A DNA stretch of 64,000 bases, taken from Moritella sp. JT01 (GTDB taxonomy: Bacteria; Pseudomonadota; Gammaproteobacteria; Enterobacterales; Moritellaceae). The stretch spans positions 160,183 through 224,182 of the forward strand of contig NZ_LOCN01000007.1 of assembly GCF_001574435.1 (NCBI RefSeq), read 5' to 3'. The notes beneath the pieces were generated by a model. It was not told the DNA's origin. It saw only the letters and a list, made by a program, of their open reading frames with translations, and did not search any database. Shown piece by piece: positions 8,938 through 16,628 of this stretch; position 1 is the stretch's first letter, and every line of letters starts with the position of its first letter. Position numbers and translations under genes: made by a program.

Positions 8938-9387
8938 TTAACTGGGCATATAACGGCTTTCATCAGGATGAGGTTCATAATTCAATGCCATTTTTGCCAC
9001 GACGTCAGCAGGTACATTATGAGTGTTAGTGAATTCACCACAACAATGAATGATATAAGGTTCGATATGATAGCTGGCCGCAATGTCCAACAATGCAGTT
9101 AACTCCCAGCGTTTAATCGTGGTGTTACTGACAATAACGGATTGACCCTTGCTTAACCCATTACGTATATTTTGTTGGCAGTATTGATGAGCGAGCTTGA
9201 TCTTGCTTCCATTGTAGCAGTACTCACCTTGCTTATTAATGAAGTAATGATCCGCTTCACAATGAACAGCATCAGGGATTAATTGAAGATAGCGTTGAGC
9301 TAGGGTTGATTTACCCGAACCGGGAATACCGCGAATAATGATCATGCAAGGACTAGACTGTGTGGATAATTCAAGTAGCAACGACAT
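8938..9387 (-). CDS. Small P-loop ATPase/kinase, zeta-toxin/NEDD4BP2-like
   Basis: About 149 residues. A Walker A motif GIPGSGKST lies near the N-terminus, followed by HCEADHYF, the usual lid-side Asp region in polynucleotide kinase-like or NEDD4-binding-protein-2-like P-loop proteins, and VIVSNTTIKRWEL as the second strand motif. It ends near residue 150, short but complete for this group. The substrate is not known. The in-frame TTG at 9396 was rejected in favour of the ATG at 9387. It stands alone on the minus strand. Confidence 0.7.
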   Translation of the reverse strand: MSLLLELSTQSSPCMIIIRGIPGSGKSTLAQRYLQLIPDAVHCEADHYFINKQGEYCYNGSKIKLAHQYCQQNIRNGLSKGQSVIVSNTTIKRWELTALLDIAASYHIEPYIIHCCGEFTNTHNVPADVVAKMALNYEPHPDESRYMPS

Positions 9388-10072
9388 AACACCCAAGATG
9401 ATAGATAGTGAATAGATAGACGAGTTTAAATAATCTGGTCAATACAAATCAACTAATAATAATTATTAGTCAAACAGACTATAAAAAATACACTAATAGC
9501 ACAATAAAACGTGATGGGTATAGCAAATAGATTAATGAAAATTAATCGTACTGACTATAAAAAAACAATTAATAAAACAACAAAGTGCGACTTATGTTGC
9601 AAACATGTTAACTGACACATATTGATTAGCTATCTATTTAAATGAGCATGAAAATTTATAAAAACAATACCACTATCACGTAAGCAGCTAATTTTATTAA
9701 GTAAAGTTAATTTTAATTTTAAAACGAATAATTTATGTAATCCATTTATAACCAACTAATATCACGATTGTAAATTGCGCCAGCTCACATAATACGTGAC
9801 AACCTGTTAACACTTAAGTATTAATGAACTAAGCTACCATCTAATTAATAATACTGGTCAGACCTAATATCCATAATAAATGGATGACAATGGCCACCTA
9901 AAAACTAAGTCATTTATTTAAGAAATATAAAAATAGTTAATTGGAATCAGTAGATTACAAGGATAGTAAATGCAAACATCTAATATTATAATAGAATTTG
10001 TTCCGCAGACAAATCCCCATTTAACTCATTCTCTAAGTGCATCATCATTATATTTAAAATTCGGAGTTATTA
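9388..10072. other. AT-rich intergenic region with a 19-base palindrome
   Basis: About 685 bases without a convincing gene between divergent genes. It is very AT-rich. Positions 9452-9470 form a perfect palindrome (ACTAATAAT A ATTATTAGT), which also resembles the 6-1-6 form of a Fur site. Just before the lipase start, CGGAGTTATTA gives a ribosome-binding site. Short open frames here have no ribosome-binding site. Confidence 0.5.
9452..9470. promoter_or_regulatory. 19-base perfect palindrome, possible operator
   Basis: Nine bases on each side mirror a central A. The core AATAAT-A-ATTATT matches the 6-1-6 arrangement of Fur-family sites, but in such AT-rich DNA chance is a serious alternative. 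It lies about 65 bases upstream of the kinase gene. Confidence 0.3.
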
Positions 10073-12424
10073 ATGAAAAATAAGAAAATTCTTGCTCTTG
10101 CTATAGCAAGCACACTTGGATTAACAGCCTGCGGTGATGATTCAACAGACCTCCGTATGGATGACACAATTACAAATTCACTTAACCGTCAATCAAGTAT
10201 CGCATTCGATTTAATCTCTACAGATAAAACAGTATCAATTCCAACTTATTTATTGATGAACAAATCGGACGGCACTTTAGACATACCACTTGATAAAGGT
10301 GAACCTACAGGCCGTAACAATCCCAAAGTTGCGATGGGTGATACTGACGGTTGGAGTCCAACTCAGCCTTTCGTTATTGAGCTTGATTTACCAACAGGCG
10401 TAACGCTAACAACAGATTCAGCACTGCTTCACGCCGCAGTGAAAATCGCAAAAGTAGACGTATCAAGTGCTAAAGTAATGTCTGACCCTGTAGAATTAAC
10501 TGCAGGTAAAGATTATACCGTTATCTCAGATGGTAAATCGTTAACGGTATTGCCACTAAACGGTAGCTTAGAGCACGGTACTGACTATATCTATGCTATT
10601 ACCGATGCCTTAGTTGATAGTTCAGGTCAAAAACTGGGTATATCGAATAACTACGCGGCTTTAAAAAACAAACAGATTGATCAAACTGGCGGCGCCTTAG
10701 AAATACCACAGAAAATTGTTTTGCAAGTAGAAGGCTTGATGGATAAGTCTGGCATCGCCGATTATGAAAACATTATTTATTCAAGCTGGTTTACGACTTC
10801 ATCTGCTGGTGAAGCGCTATATGCAGTTAAAGCAGCGACAGCAAAAGTCCTTTTAGCGATAAGCAAAGGCAAAGATGCAAGCGCGGTTTGGCACGACGGC
10901 GCAAATCCAAATAACTCAGACTTAAGCAAATTATATAAACTATCAGGACTAACACCTAAACCGCTTGGTGCTCTAGATGCTGTGATAAAAGGGCACACAG
11001 GTGTTATTGAATTACCTTCGTTCTTAGAACGAGATGTAACAGATGAAAAATGGAAGAAGACTCCATGGCAAAGTGCGATGCCGAGCTTAGCTATTATCTC
11101 TGGTGTATTAACTTCAGGGTCGGATAAAGAAAAATTAGAGCTTGGAACACAATTAGTAAAAGCAGGAATTGATCCAAAAAACCTTGCAGACCCTAAAGAG
11201 CAGTTTAAGCTTGTTGGCCAATCATTTACACTTAATGGTAAGCCGCTTGATTCTGAGCGTCTCATTACTAAGTACAGCCCTCTCCCACAAGTAAAATCTG
11301 TTGAAAAGGTTAACTTCTTATTAATTACTCCAAAGAATATTAATGCAGGAACGAAAGTTCCAGTAGTAATATATCAACACGGTATCACATCACTCAAAGA
11401 AAACATCCTAGCATCCGGCCCTGCGCTTGCGGCTAAGGGCTATGCGATATTGGCAATCGACTTACCACTACACGGCGAACGCAAACTAAGTGATAACACT
11501 GTCACAGATGAAGCACATGCTGACGTTTTCATGAACTTTACTTACTTACCTGTTGCTCGTGATAACTTACGTCAAGCTGTTGCAGATCTAATCGGCTTAC
11601 GTGCAGGTCTTAACCTGATCGCTACAACACCAGGTACAGAATTAGATGTTCTTGATATATCTAAAGTAAGTTTCTTTGGTCACTCTCTTGGGGCTATGTC
11701 AGGTATTAGCTTGCAAGCGACGATAGACCGACCTTTACCAGACTCGAATGGTGACGGTGTCGTTGGTGATGGCGATGGATACTTTAAAATAGACAAAGCT
11801 GCATTTGCTAATCCAGGCGGTGGTATTCCATACCTATTACTTAGCTCTGTAAACTTCGGCGGCACAGTTAAAGATGGGCTAATGAAGACAGTGAGTGCCG
11901 ATTACCGAAACTTCTCGGGTGCGAAGTGTGCTTCAATAACTAAGACTTTATGCTTTAACGCATTCTATGATGCCGTAAAAGATAAACCAAATGCTCAAGC
12001 AACAATTGACGCTACATTCCAAAAATTTGCGGTTGCAGCTCAAACGGTGCTTGAAACAGCCGACCCATTTGCACTTGCTCGTAAGATTTCTAAGGACACA
12101 CCCGTTTACTTAGCACAAGTAAAAGGTGACTCGACAATTCCGAATATCCTAGATCCGAAAGCTGGCTACGCAGCAGCTTACTCGCCAATTGCGGGTACAA
12201 CACCACTAATCAGCCAACTTGGTCTAGTTAATATTTATACGGATAATGAGACAAGCAAGAAGGTGGCGCTAATTAACAAGGGTAACCATAGCTCTGCCAT
12301 TGCTGTTTACGGCGCGAACTCTAATCAAGCCGCTACTGACGAACTACAGAGCCAAATCACAAGCTTCTTAGCAAGTGATGATGGTAAAACAGCAATCATT
12401 AAAGATGAAAGCTTAATTAACTAA
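10073..12424 (+). CDS. VolA/Pla-1-family extracellular lipase lipoprotein
   Basis: A 783-residue lipoprotein: the signal peptide ends in LGLTAC-G, a lipobox with the lipidated Cys at residue 20. The N-terminal half (to about residue 390) matches the Pla-1/cef lipase N-terminal region, and the C-terminal half is an alpha/beta hydrolase: VVIYQHGITSLKENIL for the oxyanion region, AIDLPLHGER, and the nucleophile elbow FFGHSLGAMSG. A C-terminal His (KGNHSSAI) fits the catalytic triad. VolA of Vibrio cholerae is a surface lysophospholipase that frees fatty acids from lysophosphatidylcholine for uptake by FadL; the same role is inferred here. The length is as expected. It ends at a strong terminator and is not in an operon. 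Confidence 0.88.
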   Translation: MKNKKILALAIASTLGLTACGDDSTDLRMDDTITNSLNRQSSIAFDLISTDKTVSIPTYLLMNKSDGTLDIPLDKGEPTGRNNPKVAMGDTDGWSPTQPFVIELDLPTGVTLTTDSALLHAAVKIAKVDVSSAKVMSDPVELTAGKDYTVISDGKSLTVLPLNGSLEHGTDYIYAITDALVDSSGQKLGISNNYAALKNKQIDQTGGALEIPQKIVLQVEGLMDKSGIADYENIIYSSWFTTSSAGEALYAVKAATAKVLLAISKGKDASAVWHDGANPNNSDLSKLYKLSGLTPKPLGALDAVIKGHTGVIELPSFLERDVTDEKWKKTPWQSAMPSLAIISGVLTSGSDKEKLELGTQLVKAGIDPKNLADPKEQFKLVGQSFTLNGKPLDSERLITKYSPLPQVKSVEKVNFLLITPKNINAGTKVPVVIYQHGITSLKENILASGPALAAKGYAILAIDLPLHGERKLSDNTVTDEAHADVFMNFTYLPVARDNLRQAVADLIGLRAGLNLIATTPGTELDVLDISKVSFFGHSLGAMSGISLQATIDRPLPDSNGDGVVGDGDGYFKIDKAAFANPGGGIPYLLLSSVNFGGTVKDGLMKTVSADYRNFSGAKCASITKTLCFNAFYDAVKDKPNAQATIDATFQKFAVAAQTVLETADPFALARKISKDTPVYLAQVKGDSTIPNILDPKAGYAAAYSPIAGTTPLISQLGLVNIYTDNETSKKVALINKGNHSSAIAVYGANSNQAATDELQSQITSFLASDDGKTAIIKDESLIN

Positions 12425-12463
12425 GCCAATAATCAAGCATTAGGATATCTATCCGCGCATAAA

Positions 12464-12497
12464 AACGAAGGTTTAGTGATAAACCTTCGTTTTTTTA
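12464..12497 (+). terminator. Terminator of the lipase gene
   Basis: ACGAAGGTTT pairs perfectly with AAACCTTCGT across a six-base loop and is followed by a run of T residues. Confidence 0.92.
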
Positions 12498-12612
12498 TTT
12501 AAATTCCGCTGAACTATTCCAATAATTTGGTAACCAATACATAATCTATCTAGTAATGTGTATTTTTCATTACATCTAATAAAATCAATCAATCCAACCA
12601 ATAAGTGACATC

Positions 12613-13512
12613 ATGAATATTAAATTAGTTTCAGGCGTGGTTATCGCCGGACTTGCGGCAAGTTATGCTGGCGGTAAGTTTTATATGACAAACCAAGTAG
12701 AAAAACAACTTGATGCGAAGATCATCGAAATGCAGCCTATGATTGATGTTAAATATGGCGATCTAAGTGTTGAACCTATCACCCAGAAAATTCAATTACA
12801 TAACGTAGTACTAAGCCCTGTTGATGGCAGCGCAACCCCTGTCACTATTAATGAAATAACCATTAATAAGTTTGATGTAGAATCAGAATTCCCTGCCGCG
12901 TTAGACATCGCATTAAACGGGATTTCTATTAGCATTGATGATATTGAACCAAAAACAGCAGAACAGCTTAAAGAACTTGGTTATACGGATAATATGTTAA
13001 TCAGCCTATCGACAAAATACACTTACGTTAATGACGTAATGGATTTACAGCTTGGTCTAAGTGCACAAGACATGGGTAAAATGGAATACTCGCTTAACTT
13101 AGCTAACTTCCAATTTGATCCGAAACAGCCGATTAGCCTATTATTCTCTTACCCGAACTATCAGCTAAATGCTGCCGAGTTTACTTACACAGACCAATCA
13201 TTTGTTAAACGCCTGCTTAAACAAGAAGCGCAAACGTCAGACATCAGTGTTGAAGAATTAAAACAGCGTGTATCAGACAAGATAAATACCATGCTGGCGG
13301 CAGATCTTGAAAACAAGAAAAATGAACTGAGTGATGCAGAGATAAAACTTGCGACAAATGCGGCGGCGACATTTGTTAAATTTATTAATGACCCGAAAAG
13401 TATTACTATTTCTGTAAACCCAGAACAAGCCGTCACTTTAGGTGAGATAACACAGATAAAAAATGATCCTGCTAAATTAATTTCCTTACTGAATATGGCA
13501 TTCAAAGCATAG
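12613..13512 (+). CDS. Unknown protein with N-terminal membrane anchor
   Basis: A 299-residue protein I do not recognise. It opens with a hydrophobic signal or anchor segment (residues 5-22, LVSGVVIAGLAASYAGGKF), after which a mostly beta-rich region follows with recurrent patterns such as IQLHNVVLSPVDG and VTINEITINKFDV, reminiscent of AsmA/YdgA-like periplasmic proteins. The last third is helical and charged. The protein is therefore probably held in the inner membrane with its body in the periplasm. It lies 188 bases after the lipase but behind that gene's terminator, so it has its own promoter. Function unknown. Confidence 0.65.
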   Translation: MNIKLVSGVVIAGLAASYAGGKFYMTNQVEKQLDAKIIEMQPMIDVKYGDLSVEPITQKIQLHNVVLSPVDGSATPVTINEITINKFDVESEFPAALDIALNGISISIDDIEPKTAEQLKELGYTDNMLISLSTKYTYVNDVMDLQLGLSAQDMGKMEYSLNLANFQFDPKQPISLLFSYPNYQLNAAEFTYTDQSFVKRLLKQEAQTSDISVEELKQRVSDKINTMLAADLENKKNELSDAEIKLATNAAATFVKFINDPKSITISVNPEQAVTLGEITQIKNDPAKLISLLNMAFKA

Positions 13513-13537
13513 TAACCGCCATTAACGACTAACAACA

Positions 13538-13574
13538 AATAAGGTCAGCCATTTTATCTATGGCGGACCTTATT
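13538..13574. terminator. Bidirectional terminator
   Basis: AATAAGGTC.GCCAT pairs with ATGGC.GACCTTATT around a short loop. It lies between the convergent 3' ends of the anchored unknown protein and the sigma factor and can serve both. Confidence 0.8.
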
Positions 13575-13578
13575 ACCA

Positions 13579-14460
13579 TTAAATACCTGTCGTACAAATA
13601 GAATCGGCTTCAAAATCAAAATCTTCTTTTACTAAGTCATTCGCACATAATTGCTCTCTAACTTGACTCAAGCCATTACGAATAATTTGTCGTACACGTT
13701 CACGGGAAATATCCATTAGCTGTGCAATGGCTTCTAAGCTCATTGGGTCCTGCCCTTTAAAACCAAAGCGTAAACGAATAATGTTTTGACTACGTACCGG
13801 CAGGTATTCTAATAATGCGTCCATATATTCATAATAATCACATTTTTCATAACGAATATCAGGCTGGCAATTCACTTCAGCAGCAACCAAATCTTTTAGG
13901 CTAGCCAATAAATTATCACCACTGCGGATCTCTTTATCTAAAGATCCTTCATTAAAATAATGACCTAATATATTCAGTACTTTACGAGGTGATATTTTGA
14001 GTTCTTGGGAGATTTTAGTAATACCTTCGTTGGTATCAAGATCAAGGCCAAGTTCAGATGAAGCTTTCAATATCTGTTTATAGACGCGTGTAACATGAAT
14101 GGGGATACGAATGGTTCGAGAATGGTTCATAATATACTGTTCAATATTGTTTCTTATCCACCACACTGCATAAGTTGAAAATCGGCAACCTCGTTCTGGA
14201 TCGAACTTATCGACCGCATGCATTAAGCCTGTATTACCCTCTTGAATTATCTCATCCCAATCAAGTGAATAGTTTTTATATTTCTTCGCCACCATAAGAA
14301 CCAATCTCAAATTTGATTGGATCATCGTGTCCCGAGCAGATTTATCCCCACTGGCTGCAGCAACGGCCGTGTCGTATTCTTCCTGTTTAGACAGCAGCTG
14401 ACTAAATTTTTGTAATTCATCAAAATACGCATCAAGTGCGTGACTAGTCATGTTATTCAT
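13579..14460 (-). CDS. Sigma-70-family factor, RpoS-like
   Basis: A 293-residue group 2-type sigma factor. Region 2 is well conserved (MIQSNLRLVLMVAKKYKNYSLDWDEIIQEGNTGLMHAVDKFDPERG and FSTYAVWWIRNNIEQYIM), followed by TRTIRIPIHVTR-like region 3 start, and region 4 with IRLRFGFKGQDPMSLEAIAQLMDISRERVRQI as the -35-binding helix-turn-helix. Region 1.1 is absent. It resembles RpoS but is divergent in region 3 and ends in an acidic tail, and it lacks the nlpD neighbour usual for rpoS, so a second RpoS-type stress or stationary-phase sigma factor is likely. The ATG at 14460 has AGGGAT upstream. Confidence 0.88.
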   Translation of the reverse strand: MNNMTSHALDAYFDELQKFSQLLSKQEEYDTAVAAASGDKSARDTMIQSNLRLVLMVAKKYKNYSLDWDEIIQEGNTGLMHAVDKFDPERGCRFSTYAVWWIRNNIEQYIMNHSRTIRIPIHVTRVYKQILKASSELGLDLDTNEGITKISQELKISPRKVLNILGHYFNEGSLDKEIRSGDNLLASLKDLVAAEVNCQPDIRYEKCDYYEYMDALLEYLPVRSQNIIRLRFGFKGQDPMSLEAIAQLMDISRERVRQIIRNGLSQVREQLCANDLVKEDFDFEADSICTTGI

Positions 14461-14630
14461 TAATCATCCCTGTTTATGGTTCACTACCATAGTAACACAA
14501 CAAGGTGACACCTAGTCTCGTTTTGTCAGGGTTAATATCGCCAAATATAAATTTAAAACAGCAAGTTATCCTGGCAGGGGCATGCTTAAAGAAATAATAT
14601 TAAACGAATGTATTGAATGTTTATTTTAGG

Positions 14631-14999
14631 TTAATCACACAATACTTCACGATTAGGGCGACATGTCATTGAACTTAAACGCTGTACTTCTTGTTGAATA
14701 CTATTCAAGTTATTCGCTAACGTGAGTGACAATATTTCTTGTGCCCAGTCAGGTATATTAGGGTTAATTTGATAATGCACCCATTGGCCCTGCCGTCTAT
14801 CAATGACCAGTTTTTTCTGACGTAACAGGGCCAAATGGCGTGACACCTTTGGTTGACTTTGTTCTAATGCATGCGTTAATTCACACACACACAATTCATT
14901 TTCTCTCAGTATTAACAATAGACTTTTCAATCTAGTATCATCTGCTAAGCACTTGTAAAACTGGAGTAAATCCATAATTAAGTTCATTTTAGGTGGCAC
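14631..14999 (-). CDS. ArsR-family transcriptional regulator
   Basis: A 122-residue winged-helix repressor. The helix-turn-helix region reads ELTHALEQSQPKVSRHLALLRQKKLV. The alpha-3 metal box ELCVCEL has the two Cys used by ArsR for As(III)/Sb(III), and two more Cys lie in the C-terminal tail (MTCRPN...LCD). It follows nnrS on the same strand after 43 bases, so it is probably cotranscribed with it. The start given is a GTG; ATGs 12 and 24 bases later are possible. The metal box points to an arsenic or thiol-responsive repressor, but no ars resistance gene is next to it. Confidence 0.85.
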   Translation of the reverse strand: MPPKMNLIMDLLQFYKCLADDTRLKSLLLILRENELCVCELTHALEQSQPKVSRHLALLRQKKLVIDRRQGQWVHYQINPNIPDWAQEILSLTLANNLNSIQQEVQRLSSMTCRPNREVLCD

Positions 15000-15042
15000 A
15001 TGCCGCCACTCTATATAAACCTTGTTTAGCTGTCAAACGGTT

Positions 15043-16245
15043 CTAACCTGGGCGGCCATCCTGTCGCGCTTTAAACAACATCGGCGTGTAATGATAAACA
15101 AACAAGCCAAATGCAATTAACCAAAATACAATGCTCAAATTAATAAAGGTAATATAATACTGCATCCAAAAAATAGGGCCTATTACGCGTATTATGACCG
15201 CCATAAAAATACTGAAAAATGCCACGAACATCGCTTTAGGCTGTTGCAGCATACGTCCTGTATGACCCAGTGAAACACGAGATATCATCGCCAAAATTAA
15301 TCCACCCATGCCGCCAATTGTAATTAAATGCCACAAATGGTTAACAATTGGGACATTAATAAAGTAACTCATGCCTATGGTAAATAGTCCTGCCCAGATA
15401 AAAAATAACGAGCCATGGATAGACCACAACAGCGGCACACCCAAGGTAATCCAAGGCTTCCAGCGATACCAGCGAATGGCTTGGCAACATGCTGCGAGAA
15501 TAAATAAGATGCCAAATACAGGCTTAGGAACAGAAAATAAAGGGTGAATTAATAACAGTAGGGTAATAACACCTAAACTGCCTGCTGCTAATTTTTCCAA
15601 CCAAGGAAGTGGTAATACTTTTGCGGTTTTAGTCCCGTTGGCAGTAAACATCGGCACAACACGACCAGCCATCATCGACATTAAAAATGCCATTAGCATT
15701 ACGGATGCATAAGCAGCTTGGTTGACTGTCATGTTCGCTAAACCTAATTTAGCCAAATGTATTTCAATATTTGCCAAGGTAAATAAAACTAATAAAGGTA
15801 CAAAAAATAAATTTCGGTACTGTTTTATTTTTACCAAGGGTTTGGCTAAAACATAAGCAACTACAGGCAGAAAGCTTAAATCAATCAATATGATAACGTA
15901 ATCATTTAATAACATGGGTAAAAGTAAAGCAATTCGACCTGCCAGCCAAAGCATGAATAAACCAAGTAAGGGTAGCCCCGAAATACCACGAACCCCAGTC
16001 CAATTCTGGATCGCGGTTAACAAGAAACCAGCAACTATTGCACAGCCAAAACCGAACAACATTTCATGTATATGCCACCACAAGCCGCCACCGTAAGGCT
16101 GAAAGGTAATATAACCAGATAACATTGCGCCCCATAACAACAATGCAACCATACTAAACAAAGCGCCTGCTAAGAAGAAAGGACGAAAGCCAAGACGTAA
16201 TACTGGGAGGATTTTTTGTTCCGCCGCCAAGTCTGTAATTTGCAT
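15043..16245 (-). CDS. nnrS: NnrS family protein
   Basis: A 400-residue polytopic membrane protein with about twelve hydrophobic segments. Family marks include RLGFRPFFLAGALFS near the N-terminus, WWHIHEMLFGFG with the conserved His, and INVPIVNHLWHLITIGGMGGLILAMISRVSLGHTGR. NnrS proteins bind haem and copper and protect against nitric oxide stress, mainly under low oxygen. A sequence TTGCC-N4-GTCAA about 65 bases upstream resembles an FNR/DNR-type site. The following gene is an ArsR-family regulator in the same direction. Confidence 0.9.
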   Translation of the reverse strand: MQITDLAAEQKILPVLRLGFRPFFLAGALFSMVALLLWGAMLSGYITFQPYGGGLWWHIHEMLFGFGCAIVAGFLLTAIQNWTGVRGISGLPLLGLFMLWLAGRIALLLPMLLNDYVIILIDLSFLPVVAYVLAKPLVKIKQYRNLFFVPLLVLFTLANIEIHLAKLGLANMTVNQAAYASVMLMAFLMSMMAGRVVPMFTANGTKTAKVLPLPWLEKLAAGSLGVITLLLLIHPLFSVPKPVFGILFILAACCQAIRWYRWKPWITLGVPLLWSIHGSLFFIWAGLFTIGMSYFINVPIVNHLWHLITIGGMGGLILAMISRVSLGHTGRMLQQPKAMFVAFFSIFMAVIIRVIGPIFWMQYYITFINLSIVFWLIAFGLFVYHYTPMLFKARQDGRPG

Positions 16246-16305
16246 TGATTTAACCTTTTAAATAGTAATTGAGATTGAGTATATGTGGTAACAAAAGGTC
16301 TGTAA

Positions 16306-16319
16306 TTGACAAAAGGCAA
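16306..16319 (-). promoter_or_regulatory. FNR/DNR-like site upstream of nnrS
   Basis: TTGCC-TTTT-GTCAA on the minus strand differs from the FNR-type dyad TTGAT-N4-ATCAA by one base in each half. It sits about 60-75 bases before the nnrS start, a suitable distance for activation. It overlaps the feo terminator stem, so the match may be partly accidental. Confidence 0.35.
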
Positions 16320-16357
16320 ATACCCAACTTATTTAGTCAAGTATTTGCCTTTTTATT
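16311..16357 (-). terminator. Terminator of the feoABC operon
   Basis: A 13-base perfect stem (AAAAGGCAAATAC / GTATTTGCCTTTT) with a 17-base loop lies 40 bases beyond the feoC stop and before nnrS. Confidence 0.8.
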
Positions 16358-16391
16358 GATGATATTAGATCTGGTCTAGCTGAACACAGTT

Positions 16392-16628
16392 TTAGTTAAT
16401 AACAGTGACCGCAAGTTCGCACTCGTCATTCCAACGATAGTAAACATCGCAGTTTGATTGTCCCAGTCGAGGACGTTCGCTGATTGTTGTCGATATCTTG
16501 CCTTTCGCTATCCAAAGTGCCAGCATCGCATCGATACCGTCTTCACTAATGCCAAAGGTTTTGGCTAGCTCAGTTCTGTTGGTTTTACCGTTAACAACAA
16601 GATGATCTTTCAGACGTGTTAAAATCAT
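16392..16628 (-). CDS. feoC: FeoC-like regulator
   Basis: A 78-residue winged-helix protein (LKDHLVVNGKTNRTELAKTFGISEDGIDAMLALWIAKGKI). FeoC is a small partner of the ferrous iron transporter FeoB. The classic four-Cys Fe-S loop is mostly missing: only SNCDVYY and NDECELA carry Cys, so cluster binding is doubtful. The reading frame overlaps the end of feoB by 38 bases, which places it firmly in the feo operon. Confidence 0.85.
   Translation of the reverse strand: MILTRLKDHLVVNGKTNRTELAKTFGISEDGIDAMLALWIAKGKISTTISERPRLGQSNCDVYYRWNDECELAVTVIN

Noticed and set aside
9640..9690. Short frame MSMKIYKNNTTIT
   Set aside because: Too short, AT-rich and without a ribosome-binding site.
10777..11265. 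162-codon minus-strand frame inside the lipase gene
   Set aside because: Shadow of the lipase coding strand; codon pattern and lack of ribosome-binding site do not support it.
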